DNA from: an uncultured Archangium sp. | Lineage (GTDB): Bacteria > Myxococcota > Myxococcia > Myxococcales > Myxococcaceae | Direction: 5' to 3' | DNA: 9,208 nt | Assembly: GCA_946479335.1 (NCBI GenBank) | Contig: CAMLFP010000221.1 | Span: forward strand, 1-9,208 | In this document: positions 1 through 6,121 of the stretch, piece by piece | Layout of the letters: the number at the start of each line of letters is the position of its first letter | How positions within the stretch are numbered: the first letter of the stretch is position 1 | Program-made: the position numbers and the translations under genes | The notes under the pieces: generated by a model | Database searches by the model: none | What the model was told of the DNA's origin: nothing | The model's input: the letters and a program-made list of their open reading frames with translations, nothing else

Positions 1-1
1 A

Positions 2-844
2 AAAATGCGAAGCGTTTTGGGCGATTTATGGACAGGGAGAAAGAGGAGCTACAAGCTGCTCGAGAAGCGGAAGCTGTTCGCCGTCGAGAACTACGGCACC
101 GTCGACGTCGACGCCTCGAAGCGCAAGGAGGCCGACGCAGCCGCGTTGCAGAAGGCCGAAGAGCTCGCGGCGCTGAACCTCAAGATGCCGCTGTGGCGGA
201 AGCTCTCGGTGGCCGGTGTGCTGGGCCTGTTGCTCTTCGCGCTGGTGCGCCGCGTTCAAGAATCACCGCCCACCGAGGCCGCGTTCGCGCTGACCCGCGA
301 TCTCCTCTCCGGCTGGCTGTTGCCGGTGCTGATCCTGGTCATCGTGGTGGTGGGCTTCGGCCGGCAGGTGAAGGTCTACGAGGCGTTCATCGGCGCGGCG
401 AAGGAGGGCTTCCAGACCTCGGTGACGATCATCCCCTTCCTCGTGGGCATGCTGGTCTCCATCGGCATGTTCCGCGCGTCGGGCGCGATGGAGCTGCTGG
501 TGAAGACGCTGGCCCCGGTGCTCTCGCCGATCGGCTTCCCCGCGGAAGCGTTGCCGATGGCGCTCATCCGCCCGCTGTCGGGCAGCGGTGCGCTGGCGGT
601 GATGGCCGAGGCGATGAAGACCTACGGGCCCGACTCCTTCATCGGGTACCTCGTGTCGGTCATCAACGGCGGCACCGAGACGACCTTCTACGTGTTGGCG
701 CTGTACTTCGGCGCGGTGCAGGTGAAGTCGATGCGCCACACGCTCGCGGCGTGCATCGCTACCGACTTCGTGGGGCCGCTCGGCGCGTTCATCGCGTGCA
801 AGATCTTCTTCGCCAACGTGCCGATGGTCTTCGTGGTGGGTTGA
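2..844 (+). CDS. SpmB-type (nucleoside recognition/Gate domain) membrane protein, 5'-truncated
   Basis: This is the C-terminal part of a spore maturation SpmA/SpmB-type inner-membrane protein. The frame is open to the left window edge, so the ATG at 5 is probably not the true start. Numbering from that ATG, residues 1-66 are a charged, Ala/Lys/Glu-rich linker, and hydrophobic segments follow at about 67-83 and 103-119. The SpmB/Gate core runs from about 124 to 275, with the family signatures GAAKEGFQ, GMFRASGA, IRPLSGSGAL (188-197), YGPDSFIG and GGTETTFYVLALYFG. In Bacillus, SpmA and SpmB help dehydrate the spore core; what they do in bacteria that do not form endospores is not established. 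The linker before the core suggests a fused SpmA-SpmB protein with the SpmA half outside the window. The first 45 or so bases have unusual codons (TTA, ACA, AGA, AGG) and no hydrophobic SpmA-like end. cca follows after 41 bp on the same strand. Confidence 0.9.
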   Translation, partial: KMRSVLGDLWTGRKRSYKLLEKRKLFAVENYGTVDVDASKRKEADAAALQKAEELAALNLKMPLWRKLSVAGVLGLLLFALVRRVQESPPTEAAFALTRDLLSGWLLPVLILVIVVVGFGRQVKVYEAFIGAAKEGFQTSVTIIPFLVGMLVSIGMFRASGAMELLVKTLAPVLSPIGFPAEALPMALIRPLSGSGALAVMAEAMKTYGPDSFIGYLVSVINGGTETTFYVLALYFGAVQVKSMRHTLAACIATDFVGPLGAFIACKIFFANVPMVFVVG

Positions 845-885
845 TTTCGGTCAGTTTGCGGCCGATGTGTCGTAGTTGATTTCCC

Positions 886-2148
886 ATGCTCCCGGTCGAC
901 GCAGTGCCCGCAGCGGTGATGGAGGTCGTTCGCGGGTTGCGCGCGGGTGGCTACGCCGCGTTCCTCGTCGGCGGGTGCGTGCGCGATCTGCTGCGTGGCG
1001 AGAAGCCGAAGGACTTCGACCTCGCGACCAGCGCGCGCCCGGAGCAGGTGCAGCGCCTCTTCAAGCGCGTCATCCCCACCGGCATCGAGCACGGCACCGT
1101 GACGGTGGTCGTCCACAAGGAGCACGTGGAGGTCACCACCTTCCGCGCGGAAGCCGAGTACGTCGATGGCCGGCGCCCGTCGAAGGTCGAGTTCCACGAA
1201 GACATCGAGGCCGATCTCTCGCGCCGCGACTTCACGATGAACGCCATCGCGTGGGAGCCGGAGACCAACGCCCTCGTCGACCCCTTCCACGGGCGCGACG
1301 ATCTCGCGGCGAAGATCATCCGCGCGGTGCGGGTGCCGCTGGAGCGCTTCCTCGAAGACGGCCTGCGCCCGCTGCGCGCCGTGCGCTTCGCCACCGTGCT
1401 CGACTTCACCATCGAGCCGCAGACCGAGGCCGCCATCACGCAGACGCTGCACGTCTTCCGCAAGGTCGCCACCGAGCGCATCCAGCAGGAGTTCGTGAAG
1501 CTGCTCCTCGCGCCGGCCGCGCCGAAGGGGCTCGAGCTGCTGCGCCGCACCGGGTTGTTCGCAGAGTTCCTCCCGGAAGCGATGAACGCGAACTTCGCCG
1601 CTGTCGGCCGCGCGCCGCGCGACGAGGTGGTGCGGCTCGCGGTGCTGCTCTCCGGAGTTCCGAAGGCGCGCGAGCTGGTGCTGCGGCTCAAGTTCCCCAA
1701 CAAGGTCGCCGAAGAGGCCGGCGCGTTGGCCGCGGAGACGACGCTCCCCGCGCTCGACGCGTCTGACGCCGATCTGCGCCGGTGGTTGTCGAAGCTGACG
1801 GCGGCGCGCGCGCTCCCGCTGTTCGACGTGCACCAGGCGCTCCAGCCGGGGGACGGGGCGCTTCGCAAGCGCGTCGAGGCGCTCCTCGCGACGAACCCGC
1901 CGCTCACCAGCAAGGCCCTCGCGCTCGACGGGAAGGGCGTCATGGAGGCCCTGGGCACCGGCCCGTCGCCAGTCGTCGGCCAGGCCACCCGCTACCTGCT
2001 GGAGGCCGTGGTGGAGGACCCTGCGCGGAACTCCCCAGAAGGGCTGAAAGCGCTTCTCCACGCTTTCCCACAGGGTTTCCCACATGCAACCCAGCCCGAT
2101 GACCCACCGCTTCCCCCGGGAACTGGCTCCGCTCGGAAGAAGGCCTGA
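886..2148 (+). CDS. cca: CCA tRNA nucleotidyltransferase (class II)
   Basis: This enzyme adds CCA to tRNA 3' ends from CTP and ATP in the cytoplasm without a nucleic acid template. At 420 residues it has the usual length. The nucleotidyltransferase head shows LVGGCVRD at 27-34, the metal-binding D43-x-D45 in DFDLAT, and GIEHGTVTV with EVTTFR at about 66-87. Motif B is RRDFTMNAIA (113-122), the nucleotide-selecting EDxxR motif begins at E157, and ERIQQE lies at 197-202. The C-terminal region (about 336-390) matches the conserved tail, including LALDGKGVMEAL. No HD phosphohydrolase motif is present, unlike the E. coli enzyme. The EHGTV segment favours a CCA-type enzyme over poly(A) polymerase, but a CC-only or A-only enzyme cannot be excluded. 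The ATG at 886 has no Shine-Dalgarno; GTG 904 and ATG 919 are alternatives, but 886 leaves a normal lead to the GG motif. It may be cotranscribed with the upstream membrane gene. Confidence 0.96.
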   Translation: MLPVDAVPAAVMEVVRGLRAGGYAAFLVGGCVRDLLRGEKPKDFDLATSARPEQVQRLFKRVIPTGIEHGTVTVVVHKEHVEVTTFRAEAEYVDGRRPSKVEFHEDIEADLSRRDFTMNAIAWEPETNALVDPFHGRDDLAAKIIRAVRVPLERFLEDGLRPLRAVRFATVLDFTIEPQTEAAITQTLHVFRKVATERIQQEFVKLLLAPAAPKGLELLRRTGLFAEFLPEAMNANFAAVGRAPRDEVVRLAVLLSGVPKARELVLRLKFPNKVAEEAGALAAETTLPALDASDADLRRWLSKLTAARALPLFDVHQALQPGDGALRKRVEALLATNPPLTSKALALDGKGVMEALGTGPSPVVGQATRYLLEAVVEDPARNSPEGLKALLHAFPQGFPHATQPDDPPLPPGTGSARKKA

Positions 2149-2158
2149 ATAGCCAGTT
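2121..2158 (+). repeat. Inverted repeat over the cca stop codon
   Basis: AACTGGCT at 2121-2128 is matched by its exact reverse complement AGCCAGTT at 2151-2158, with 22 nt between that include the cca stop codon. A third copy (ACTGGCT) lies at 2172-2178. An RNA hairpin here could mark the end of the cca transcript, but the loop is long and no T-run follows, so a terminator is only a weak possibility. Confidence 0.3.
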
Positions 2159-2284
2159 GTTTCAATGGCTTACTGGCTTTCGTCCGCAGTAACGCCAGGC
2201 GCAACCCACATGTGACCCCCTGCAGCATGGCTGTGGAAAAAGGGTGGGCTTTCAGGTTTTCGCGGGCTGTGGCATCGGGCGACC

Positions 2285-3331
2285 ATGCGTGTCGTCGTAG
2301 CCATGTCTGGCGGGGTTGATTCGTCTGCCGCCGCGGCGCTGCTGAAGGCGCAGGGCCATGAGGTGATCGGCATCACCCTGCGCGTGTGGAGCTACGAGAG
2401 CACCGCGCAATGCGGCTCGTGCTGCAGCCCCGACGACATCGACGACGCGCGCGCGGTGGCTGAAAAACTCGGCATCCCTTTCTACGTGGCGAACGTCGAG
2501 GAGCTCTTCAAGGACCGCGTCGTCACGCCCTTCGTGCAGAACTACCTGACGGGGAAGACGCCCATCCCCTGTGTGGCGTGCAATCAAGACGTGAAGTTCG
2601 GCTTCCTGCTCAAGCGCGCGCGGCAGCTCGGCGCGAAGCTGGCCACCGGGCACTACGCGCAGGTGGCGGAACAAGACGGCCGCTTCGTGCTGACCCGCGG
2701 CGCCGACGCGGCGAAAGATCAGTCGTACTTCCTCTTCACGCTCGGGCAGGACGAACTCAAGGACCTCATCTTCCCCGTTGGGCACCTGACGAAGCCCGAG
2801 GTGCGCGCCATCGCCGAAGCGCACGGCCTCGTCACCACGCACAAGCCGGAGTCGATGGAGATCTGCTTCGTCCCCGATGGCGACTACGCGCGCTTCGTGG
2901 AGAAGGTCGCGGGCCCGCAGCCGAAGGGCGAGGTCGTCACCTCCGACGGTGAGGTGCTCGGCGCGCACGACGGCATCCACAAGTTCACCATCGGCCAGCG
3001 CAAGGGCCTCTCCATCGCGCACTCCGAGAAGCTCTACGTGCAGCGCCTCGACGCGGCGAAGAACCAGGTCGTCGTCGGGCCGGCTGACGAAGCCGCGCGC
3101 GGGAGCTTCCATCTGCTCCGCCCGCACTGGGTCGATGGCGTGCCCGATGCGGGGCAGCCGGTGACCGTGCGCATTCGTCACCGTCACGCCGGCGCATCGG
3201 GGCGCGTGAAGGCGGAGCTCAACGGCCACTTCAAGGTGGTGCTCGATGAGCCCGCGCGCGCGGTGACGCCGGGGCAGGCGGCGGTGATCTACGACGGCCC
3301 ACGCGTCCTCGGTGGCGGGTGGATCATCTGA
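2285..3331 (+). CDS. mnmA: tRNA-specific 2-thiouridylase MnmA
   Basis: MnmA activates U34 of tRNA-Lys, -Glu and -Gln with ATP and replaces its 2-oxygen with sulfur, giving s2U34 for accurate decoding. The protein has 348 residues, normal for the family. The N-terminal PP-loop is SGGVDSS (8-14), followed by CCSPDDIDDARAVAEKLGIP (46-65). The catalytic cysteines fall in PCVACNQDVKFG (C96, C99) and ESMEICFV (C194). TGHYA (121-125), KDQSYFLF (144-151), TIGQRKGL and the C-terminal beta-barrel ending GGGWII complete the pattern. C96-x-x-C99 plus C194 is the CxxC+C arrangement; E. coli has DxxC+C. ATG 2285 puts the PP-loop where expected; no Shine-Dalgarno is seen. A 136 bp gap separates it from cca, so it may have its own promoter, though I could not identify a convincing one. 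Confidence 0.98.
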   Translation: MRVVVAMSGGVDSSAAAALLKAQGHEVIGITLRVWSYESTAQCGSCCSPDDIDDARAVAEKLGIPFYVANVEELFKDRVVTPFVQNYLTGKTPIPCVACNQDVKFGFLLKRARQLGAKLATGHYAQVAEQDGRFVLTRGADAAKDQSYFLFTLGQDELKDLIFPVGHLTKPEVRAIAEAHGLVTTHKPESMEICFVPDGDYARFVEKVAGPQPKGEVVTSDGEVLGAHDGIHKFTIGQRKGLSIAHSEKLYVQRLDAAKNQVVVGPADEAARGSFHLLRPHWVDGVPDAGQPVTVRIRHRHAGASGRVKAELNGHFKVVLDEPARAVTPGQAAVIYDGPRVLGGGWII

Positions 3332-3417
3332 GCGATCTCGGGGCGCCAGGCCACAGCTGCGGGAGCGGGGCGGGTGCTATTCCCCCGTGACCAGCCCGGA
3401 GCCGTCGAGGTCATGTC

Positions 3418-3858
3418 GTGGTGAACACCGTTCGTCGAGTCGTCATTCTTGCAGCGCTGGGTCTGGCGGCGTGTGGTGAGCCCTCGGGCTGGTACGCCGG
3501 CGAAGGCATGGGCACGGTCGAGGTCGAGCCCGCCGCGCTCGCGCCGGCTGATGGCGGAGACGACGCCGGGCTCCCGGACGCTGGCGAAACCGACGCGGGC
3601 GTCGAGGTCGATGCCGGGGTGCCGGTGAGCTTCCGGCTGCAGATCAGCCCGGTGCTCAGCTCCCGGTGTGGCAACTGCCACTCGTTCTCGTACTCCGCGC
3701 TGATGACGCGCTCGCGCGTGGTGCCGTTCAAGCCGTCGAGCTCCGCGGTCTACACGCGCACCGTGTCGGGAAACATGCCGCCCAGCGGGAGCCGCCTGTC
3801 AGCGACCCAGGAGCAGCTGCTGTTCGATTGGATCTCCCAGGGCGCGCTCAACAATTGA
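3418..3858 (+). CDS. Lipoprotein with C-terminal monohaem cytochrome-c-like domain
   Basis: A predicted exported lipoprotein of 146 residues. The N-terminus has Arg6-Arg7, a hydrophobic stretch and a lipobox LAAC with Cys19 as the lipidation site. A low-complexity linker rich in Asp, Ala and Gly follows (about 30-70), with DAG at four places. The C-terminal domain (about 70-146) carries the haem c motif CGNCH (C84, C87, H88), a candidate distal ligand Met120 in NMPP, and ends WISQGALNN. It resembles the small planctomycete-type cytochrome c domains that end in WIxxGAxxN. An electron-transfer or haem-binding role in the envelope is inferred; the partner is unknown. The start is GTG, at 3418 or the next codon 3421, with GAGG at 3407-3410 as the ribosome site; the nearby ATG at 3413 meets a stop after three codons. 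The next gene encodes a paralogue of the same domain 30 bp downstream. Confidence 0.85.
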   Translation: MVNTVRRVVILAALGLAACGEPSGWYAGEGMGTVEVEPAALAPADGGDDAGLPDAGETDAGVEVDAGVPVSFRLQISPVLSSRCGNCHSFSYSALMTRSRVVPFKPSSSAVYTRTVSGNMPPSGSRLSATQEQLLFDWISQGALNN

Positions 3859-3871
3859 GCGCGGAGTTGGC

Positions 3872-3877
3872 TAGTCT
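3872..3877 (+). promoter_or_regulatory. Candidate -10 element (TAGTCT) for the second cytochrome-like lipoprotein
   Basis: TAGTCT lies 17 nt (T to A of ATG) before the start at 3889, in the gap after the preceding stop codon. Its position matches TAnnnT elements before the SPOR and RHH genes. No good -35 hexamer is found at 16-18 bp, so this is tentative and the gene may instead be read through from 3418. Confidence 0.3.
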
Positions 3878-3888
3878 GCGGCGCGTTC

Positions 3889-4476
3889 ATGCGCGTCTCC
3901 TGGTTTGTCGTCGTCGGTTTCATCATCGGAGCTGCAGCGTCGTGCGGTACCGCTGGCCCGACGGTGGAGTGCACGCCTTCGAATTGCACCGGCTGTTGCA
4001 GCGACACCGGTGATTGCCTCGCCGGCGACGCGGTCGACGCGTGCGGAGGGCAGGGCGCGGCCTGTACGTCGTGCGCGGCCAACCAGTTCTGCGGCGGCGG
4101 CGCGTGCCAGCAGTTCGCCGACGGCGACTACGACGCCAGCTTCCCCGAGAAGCCGGTCACCACCATCAACCCCGACGCCGGCATCTTCGGGTTCGACGGC
4201 GGCACCGTGGTCGAGACGCCAGACGACGGCGGCATCCAGCAGGTCAGCTACCTCTCGCAGCTCAAGCCGATCTTCGACGCGAAGTGCAGCGCCTGCCACA
4301 ACTGGACCTGGGCGAACCTCGTGCCCGCGGAGGTCACGCCGGGCGACCCCGCGTCGTCGAACGTCTACACGCGCACCTCGTCGGGTGACATGCCGCGCGG
4401 CGGCGCCACGCCGTTGACCTCCACCCAGCAGCGCCTCCTCCGCGATTGGATCCTCAACGGCGCGCCCAATAATTGA
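3889..4476 (+). CDS. Cys-rich lipoprotein with C-terminal monohaem cytochrome-c-like domain
   Basis: A predicted lipoprotein of 195 residues with a hydrophobic signal and lipobox AASC (Cys19). Residues 28-73 hold ten cysteines (28, 33, 36, 37, 43, 52, 59, 62, 68, 73), including CTGCC, ACGGQGAAC and CGGGAC. This looks like the small disulfide-rich modules common in myxobacterial surface lipoproteins. After a Gly/Asp-rich linker, the C-terminal domain (about 118-195) repeats the architecture of the upstream gene: CSACH (C133, C136, H137), SSNVYTRTSSGDMP with Met168, and WILNGAPNN at the end. The two genes therefore look like a tandem duplication in which only this copy has the Cys-rich module. 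An envelope electron-transfer or haem-binding role is likely but not shown, and the Cys-rich module has no assigned function. The ATG at 3889 has no Shine-Dalgarno. Confidence 0.85.
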   Translation: MRVSWFVVVGFIIGAAASCGTAGPTVECTPSNCTGCCSDTGDCLAGDAVDACGGQGAACTSCAANQFCGGGACQQFADGDYDASFPEKPVTTINPDAGIFGFDGGTVVETPDDGGIQQVSYLSQLKPIFDAKCSACHNWTWANLVPAEVTPGDPASSNVYTRTSSGDMPRGGATPLTSTQQRLLRDWILNGAPNN

Positions 4477-4500
4477 CCAGGTGCAACAGCGGGCTACCTT
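4473..4500 (+). promoter_or_regulatory. Sigma-70-type promoter for the SPOR-domain gene
   Basis: TTGACC (4473-4478) and TACCTT (4495-4500) are separated by 16 bp and lie just before the ATG at 4513. The -35 hexamer overlaps the stop codon of the preceding lipoprotein gene. Transcription would start about 6 nt before the ATG, giving an almost leaderless message, which agrees with the absence of a Shine-Dalgarno. Judged by eye only. Confidence 0.45.
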
Positions 4501-4512
4501 GCCGTAACAGTC

Positions 4513-5277
4513 ATGCGCGATTCGCACCGCCTCAAAGAGAAATACGAGCTGTCGCTGGACAACCGGCAGATCGTCTCCATCACCGTCGCCTCCCTCGTGG
4601 TGCTCGGGGGCGTGTTCATGCTGGGCGTGGTCGTCGGCAAGAAGCTCACCGCCGAGACCGCCGCGCTCACCTCGCCGCCGCCGGCTGACCTGCTCGGGCA
4701 GCTCGACAAGCAGACCGACGCGCTCGAGACCGTGAAGGCCGACGCCGCGCTGACCTTTCAAGATGAGCTGACCCGCAAGACGCCGGCGCTGATAGCCGAC
4801 CCGCCCGCGGTGAAGCCCGTCGAGAAGCCCGCCGTCGTCGCCGAGGCCCCGAAGGTCGAGGCCCCCAAGCCGCCCGAGCCCGCCAGGGTCGAGGTCGCCG
4901 TCGCGCCGAAGGTCGAGGAGCCCAAGCTGGCCGAGACCCCGAAGGCCGAGCCCGTCGCCACGCGCACCGTCGACGCCGGCGGCGGCCTCAAGGAGGCGTT
5001 CGGCCGCGCGCAACGCACGCCCACCGAGACCGCGCCCGACGGCTCGTGGACGCTGCAGCTCTCCGCGTACCAGGACCGCGCCGAGGCCGATCGCTTCGCC
5101 GCCGGCCTGCGCGACAAGGGCTACGCGCCGTACGTGGTGGAAGCCGCCATCCCCGGCAAGGGCACCTGGTTCCGCGTGCGCATGGGCCGCTTCGGCACGA
5201 AGGACGCGGCCACCCGGTACATGGACGACTTCCGTCGCGAGACGGCGCTCAACGCCATCGTCACCAGCGCGAACTGA
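4513..5277 (+). CDS. SPOR-domain membrane protein
   Basis: A 254-residue single-pass inner-membrane protein with a periplasmic peptidoglycan-binding domain. A short charged N-terminus (1-18) is followed by one membrane helix at about 19-41, giving the N-in, C-out layout usual for SPOR proteins. A long linker (about 50-170), rich in Pro, Ala, Lys, Glu and Val with repeated PKVE and PKAE units, should span the periplasm. The SPOR domain (about 176-252) begins [19 protein letters not shown] and contains [21 protein letters not shown] domains bind denuded glycan strands at division sites, so a role in septation or wall remodelling is likely. This is not recognisable as FtsN or DamX specifically. 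The start at ATG 4513 agrees with the promoter signal upstream. Its stop codon lies 3 bp from that of the convergent lipoprotein gene, and no terminator is visible between them. Confidence 0.93.
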   Translation: MRDSHRLKEKYELSLDNRQIVSITVASLVVLGGVFMLGVVVGKKLTAETAALTSPPPADLLGQLDKQTDALETVKADAALTFQDELTRKTPALIADPPAVKPVEKPAVVAEAPKVEAPKPPEPARVEVAVAPKVEEPKLAETPKAEPVATRTVDAGGGLKEAFGRAQRTPTETAPDGSWTLQLSAYQDRAEADRFAAGLRDKGYAPYVVEAAIPGKGTWFRVRMGRFGTKDAATRYMDDFRRETALNAIVTSAN

Positions 5278-5280
5278 CGG

Positions 5281-5892
5281 TCACTGCTCGGAGTTGGGGT
5301 TCTTCGTCCACTTGTCGACGTTGCCGTCGCTGTCGAGGTCTTCGCCGATGCGGTCGACCTGGCCGCCTTCCCAGTACTCCCAGTAGTCGACCTTGCCGTC
5401 GCCGTTGGTGTCGCGCTCTTTGCGGACGATCTGGTTCTTCTCGTAATAGATCCACATCGAGGGCTTGCCGTCTGACGAGAGGTTGCGCTCCTTCCGCACC
5501 ACCTGGCCCTTCTCGTAGAAGATCACCTCGTCGACCTTGCCGTCGAAGTCGAGATCGAGCGCGGCGCGGCTGATCTGCTCCTTGTCGTCGTACTGGCGGG
5601 CGATGTCGACCTTGCCGTCCCAGTTGATGTCGAAGTCCTTGCGGACGAGGCGGTCGTATTCCTTGCCGTCGGCGTTGGTGGCCTTGACGGTGTAGGCCCA
5701 CACGTCGGGCTTCTTGTCGCCGTTGACGTCGGTCTCCTTCAGCGTCTCGTTGCCTGACTGCGTCTGGCGGATGTTCTCGGCCACCTTCTCGCCGTCGCCG
5801 TCAGCAGTGTTCTTCTTGGCCGCAGAGTCGGTCGCGCAGCTCACGAACGCCATCGCCGCCGCCAGCACAGTCCATCGGAGAGTTCGCTTCAC
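5281..5892 (-). CDS. Lipoprotein with tandem DxDxDGxxD calcium-loop repeats
   Basis: A predicted lipoprotein, 203 residues from the GTG at 5892. KRTLRW, a hydrophobic core and FVSC put the lipidated Cys at residue 19. Six loops follow at about 55-63 (DVNGDKKPD), 88-96 (DINWDGKVD), 113-121 (DLDFDGKVD), 137-145 (NLSSDGKPS), 161-169 (DTNGDGKVD) and 185-193 (DLDSDGNVD). The last five recur every 24-25 residues. The loops resemble EF-hand or thrombospondin type-3 calcium sites; the fourth has lost key Asp residues, and only the fifth has Glu at loop position 12. Segments such as [11 protein letters not shown] and [11 protein letters not shown] lie between loops and recall YwqK/MORN-like repeats. 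Calcium binding is inferred and the function is unknown. AAGGA at 5903-5907 is 10 nt from GTG 5892 but only 1 nt from the ATG at 5901, so GTG is preferred. ATG 5901 or 5955 would add 3 or 21 residues. Confidence 0.85.
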   Translation of the reverse strand: MKRTLRWTVLAAAMAFVSCATDSAAKKNTADGDGEKVAENIRQTQSGNETLKETDVNGDKKPDVWAYTVKATNADGKEYDRLVRKDFDINWDGKVDIARQYDDKEQISRAALDLDFDGKVDEVIFYEKGQVVRKERNLSSDGKPSMWIYYEKNQIVRKERDTNGDGKVDYWEYWEGGQVDRIGEDLDSDGNVDKWTKNPNSEQ

Positions 5893-5902
5893 GTAGGTCA
5901 TT

Positions 5903-5907
5903 TCCTT
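5903..5907 (-). promoter_or_regulatory. Shine-Dalgarno site that decides the start of the repeat lipoprotein
   Basis: Read on the minus strand, AAGGA at 5907-5903 stands 10 nt before GTG 5892. The ATG at 5901 begins only 1 nt after it, too close for normal initiation. It overlaps the proposed -35 element of the divergent regulator gene. Confidence 0.5.
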
Positions 5908-5933
5908 GCAGTGGGCCGCACTCGACATAGCGT
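5906..5933 (+). promoter_or_regulatory. Candidate promoter and operator region of the RHH regulator
   Basis: TTGCAG (5906-5911) and TAGCGT (5928-5933) are 16 bp apart, with the ATG at 5945. The predicted transcript would begin about 5 nt before the start codon. Two direct copies of ACATA (5925-5929 and 5935-5939), one helical turn apart, cover the -10 element. This would suit a dimeric ribbon-helix-helix repressor acting on its own promoter. The repeat is short and could be chance. Confidence 0.35.
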
Positions 5934-5944
5934 CACATACGTCC

Positions 5945-6121
5945 ATGGCGCGCAAAAAGATCAGTACGACGATCTACATCACGCCTGAGCAGAATGAGCT
6001 GCTCAAGCTGCTGAACCAGAAGACCAAGGTTCCGGTCGCTGAGTACATCCGCCAGGGCATCGATCTCATCCTCGAGAAGCACAAAGACGATCTCCCGGGC
6101 CAGCAGACGCTGGGCATCTGA
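5945..6121 (+). CDS. Small ribbon-helix-helix (CopG-like) DNA-binding protein
   Basis: A 58-residue protein with a ribbon-helix-helix fold: a basic N-terminus (MARKK), beta strand ISTTIYIT at 6-13, helix A about 14-25 (PEQNELLKLLNQ), a turn at KTKVP, and helix B about 31-46 (VAEYIRQGIDLILEKH). The family binds DNA as a dimer, the paired strands entering the major groove, as in CopG, Arc and MetJ. Many relatives are antitoxins, but no toxin-like gene adjoins it: the neighbours are a lipoprotein (divergent) and lon (convergent). A stand-alone regulator is therefore more likely; from memory, similar short proteins are common in myxobacteria. The target is unknown; its own promoter and the divergent lipoprotein gene are the nearest candidates. 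ATG 5945 puts MARKK right before the strand; an upstream in-frame ATG at 5906 would add 13 residues not typical of the fold. There is no Shine-Dalgarno. Confidence 0.87.
   Translation: MARKKISTTIYITPEQNELLKLLNQKTKVPVAEYIRQGIDLILEKHKDDLPGQQTLGI

Noticed and set aside
840..883. 9 bp direct repeat GTTGATTTC (840-848 and 875-883) around the gap before cca
   Set aside because: Too short for an attachment site or transposon footprint, and no mobile gene is nearby; chance or a small duplication is enough.
688..2085. Long minus-strand open frame opposite cca
   Set aside because: Its Arg/His/Glu-rich composition is typical of a GC-rich shadow frame, and the + strand encodes a clear CCA nucleotidyltransferase.
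2061..2090. Repeated TTTCCCACA in the end of cca
   Set aside because: Lies within the coding sequence and encodes Phe-Pro-(Gln/His) repeats; no regulatory sense found.
2252..3229. Long minus-strand open frame opposite mnmA
   Set aside because: Low-complexity Arg/Leu/Val/Asp composition and full overlap with an unmistakable mnmA.
3332..3417. Possible terminator after mnmA
   Set aside because: GC-rich sequence with no clean stem followed by a T-run.
3413..3424. ATG at 3413 as start of the first cytochrome-like lipoprotein
   Set aside because: It is out of frame and meets a stop after three codons; GTG 3418 or 3421 fits the signal peptide and ribosome site.
3871..5013. Minus-strand open frame opposite the second lipoprotein and SPOR gene
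   Set aside because: It crosses two real genes in antisense, has no recognisable domain, and its Gly/Arg/Leu runs mirror the codon bias of the + strand.
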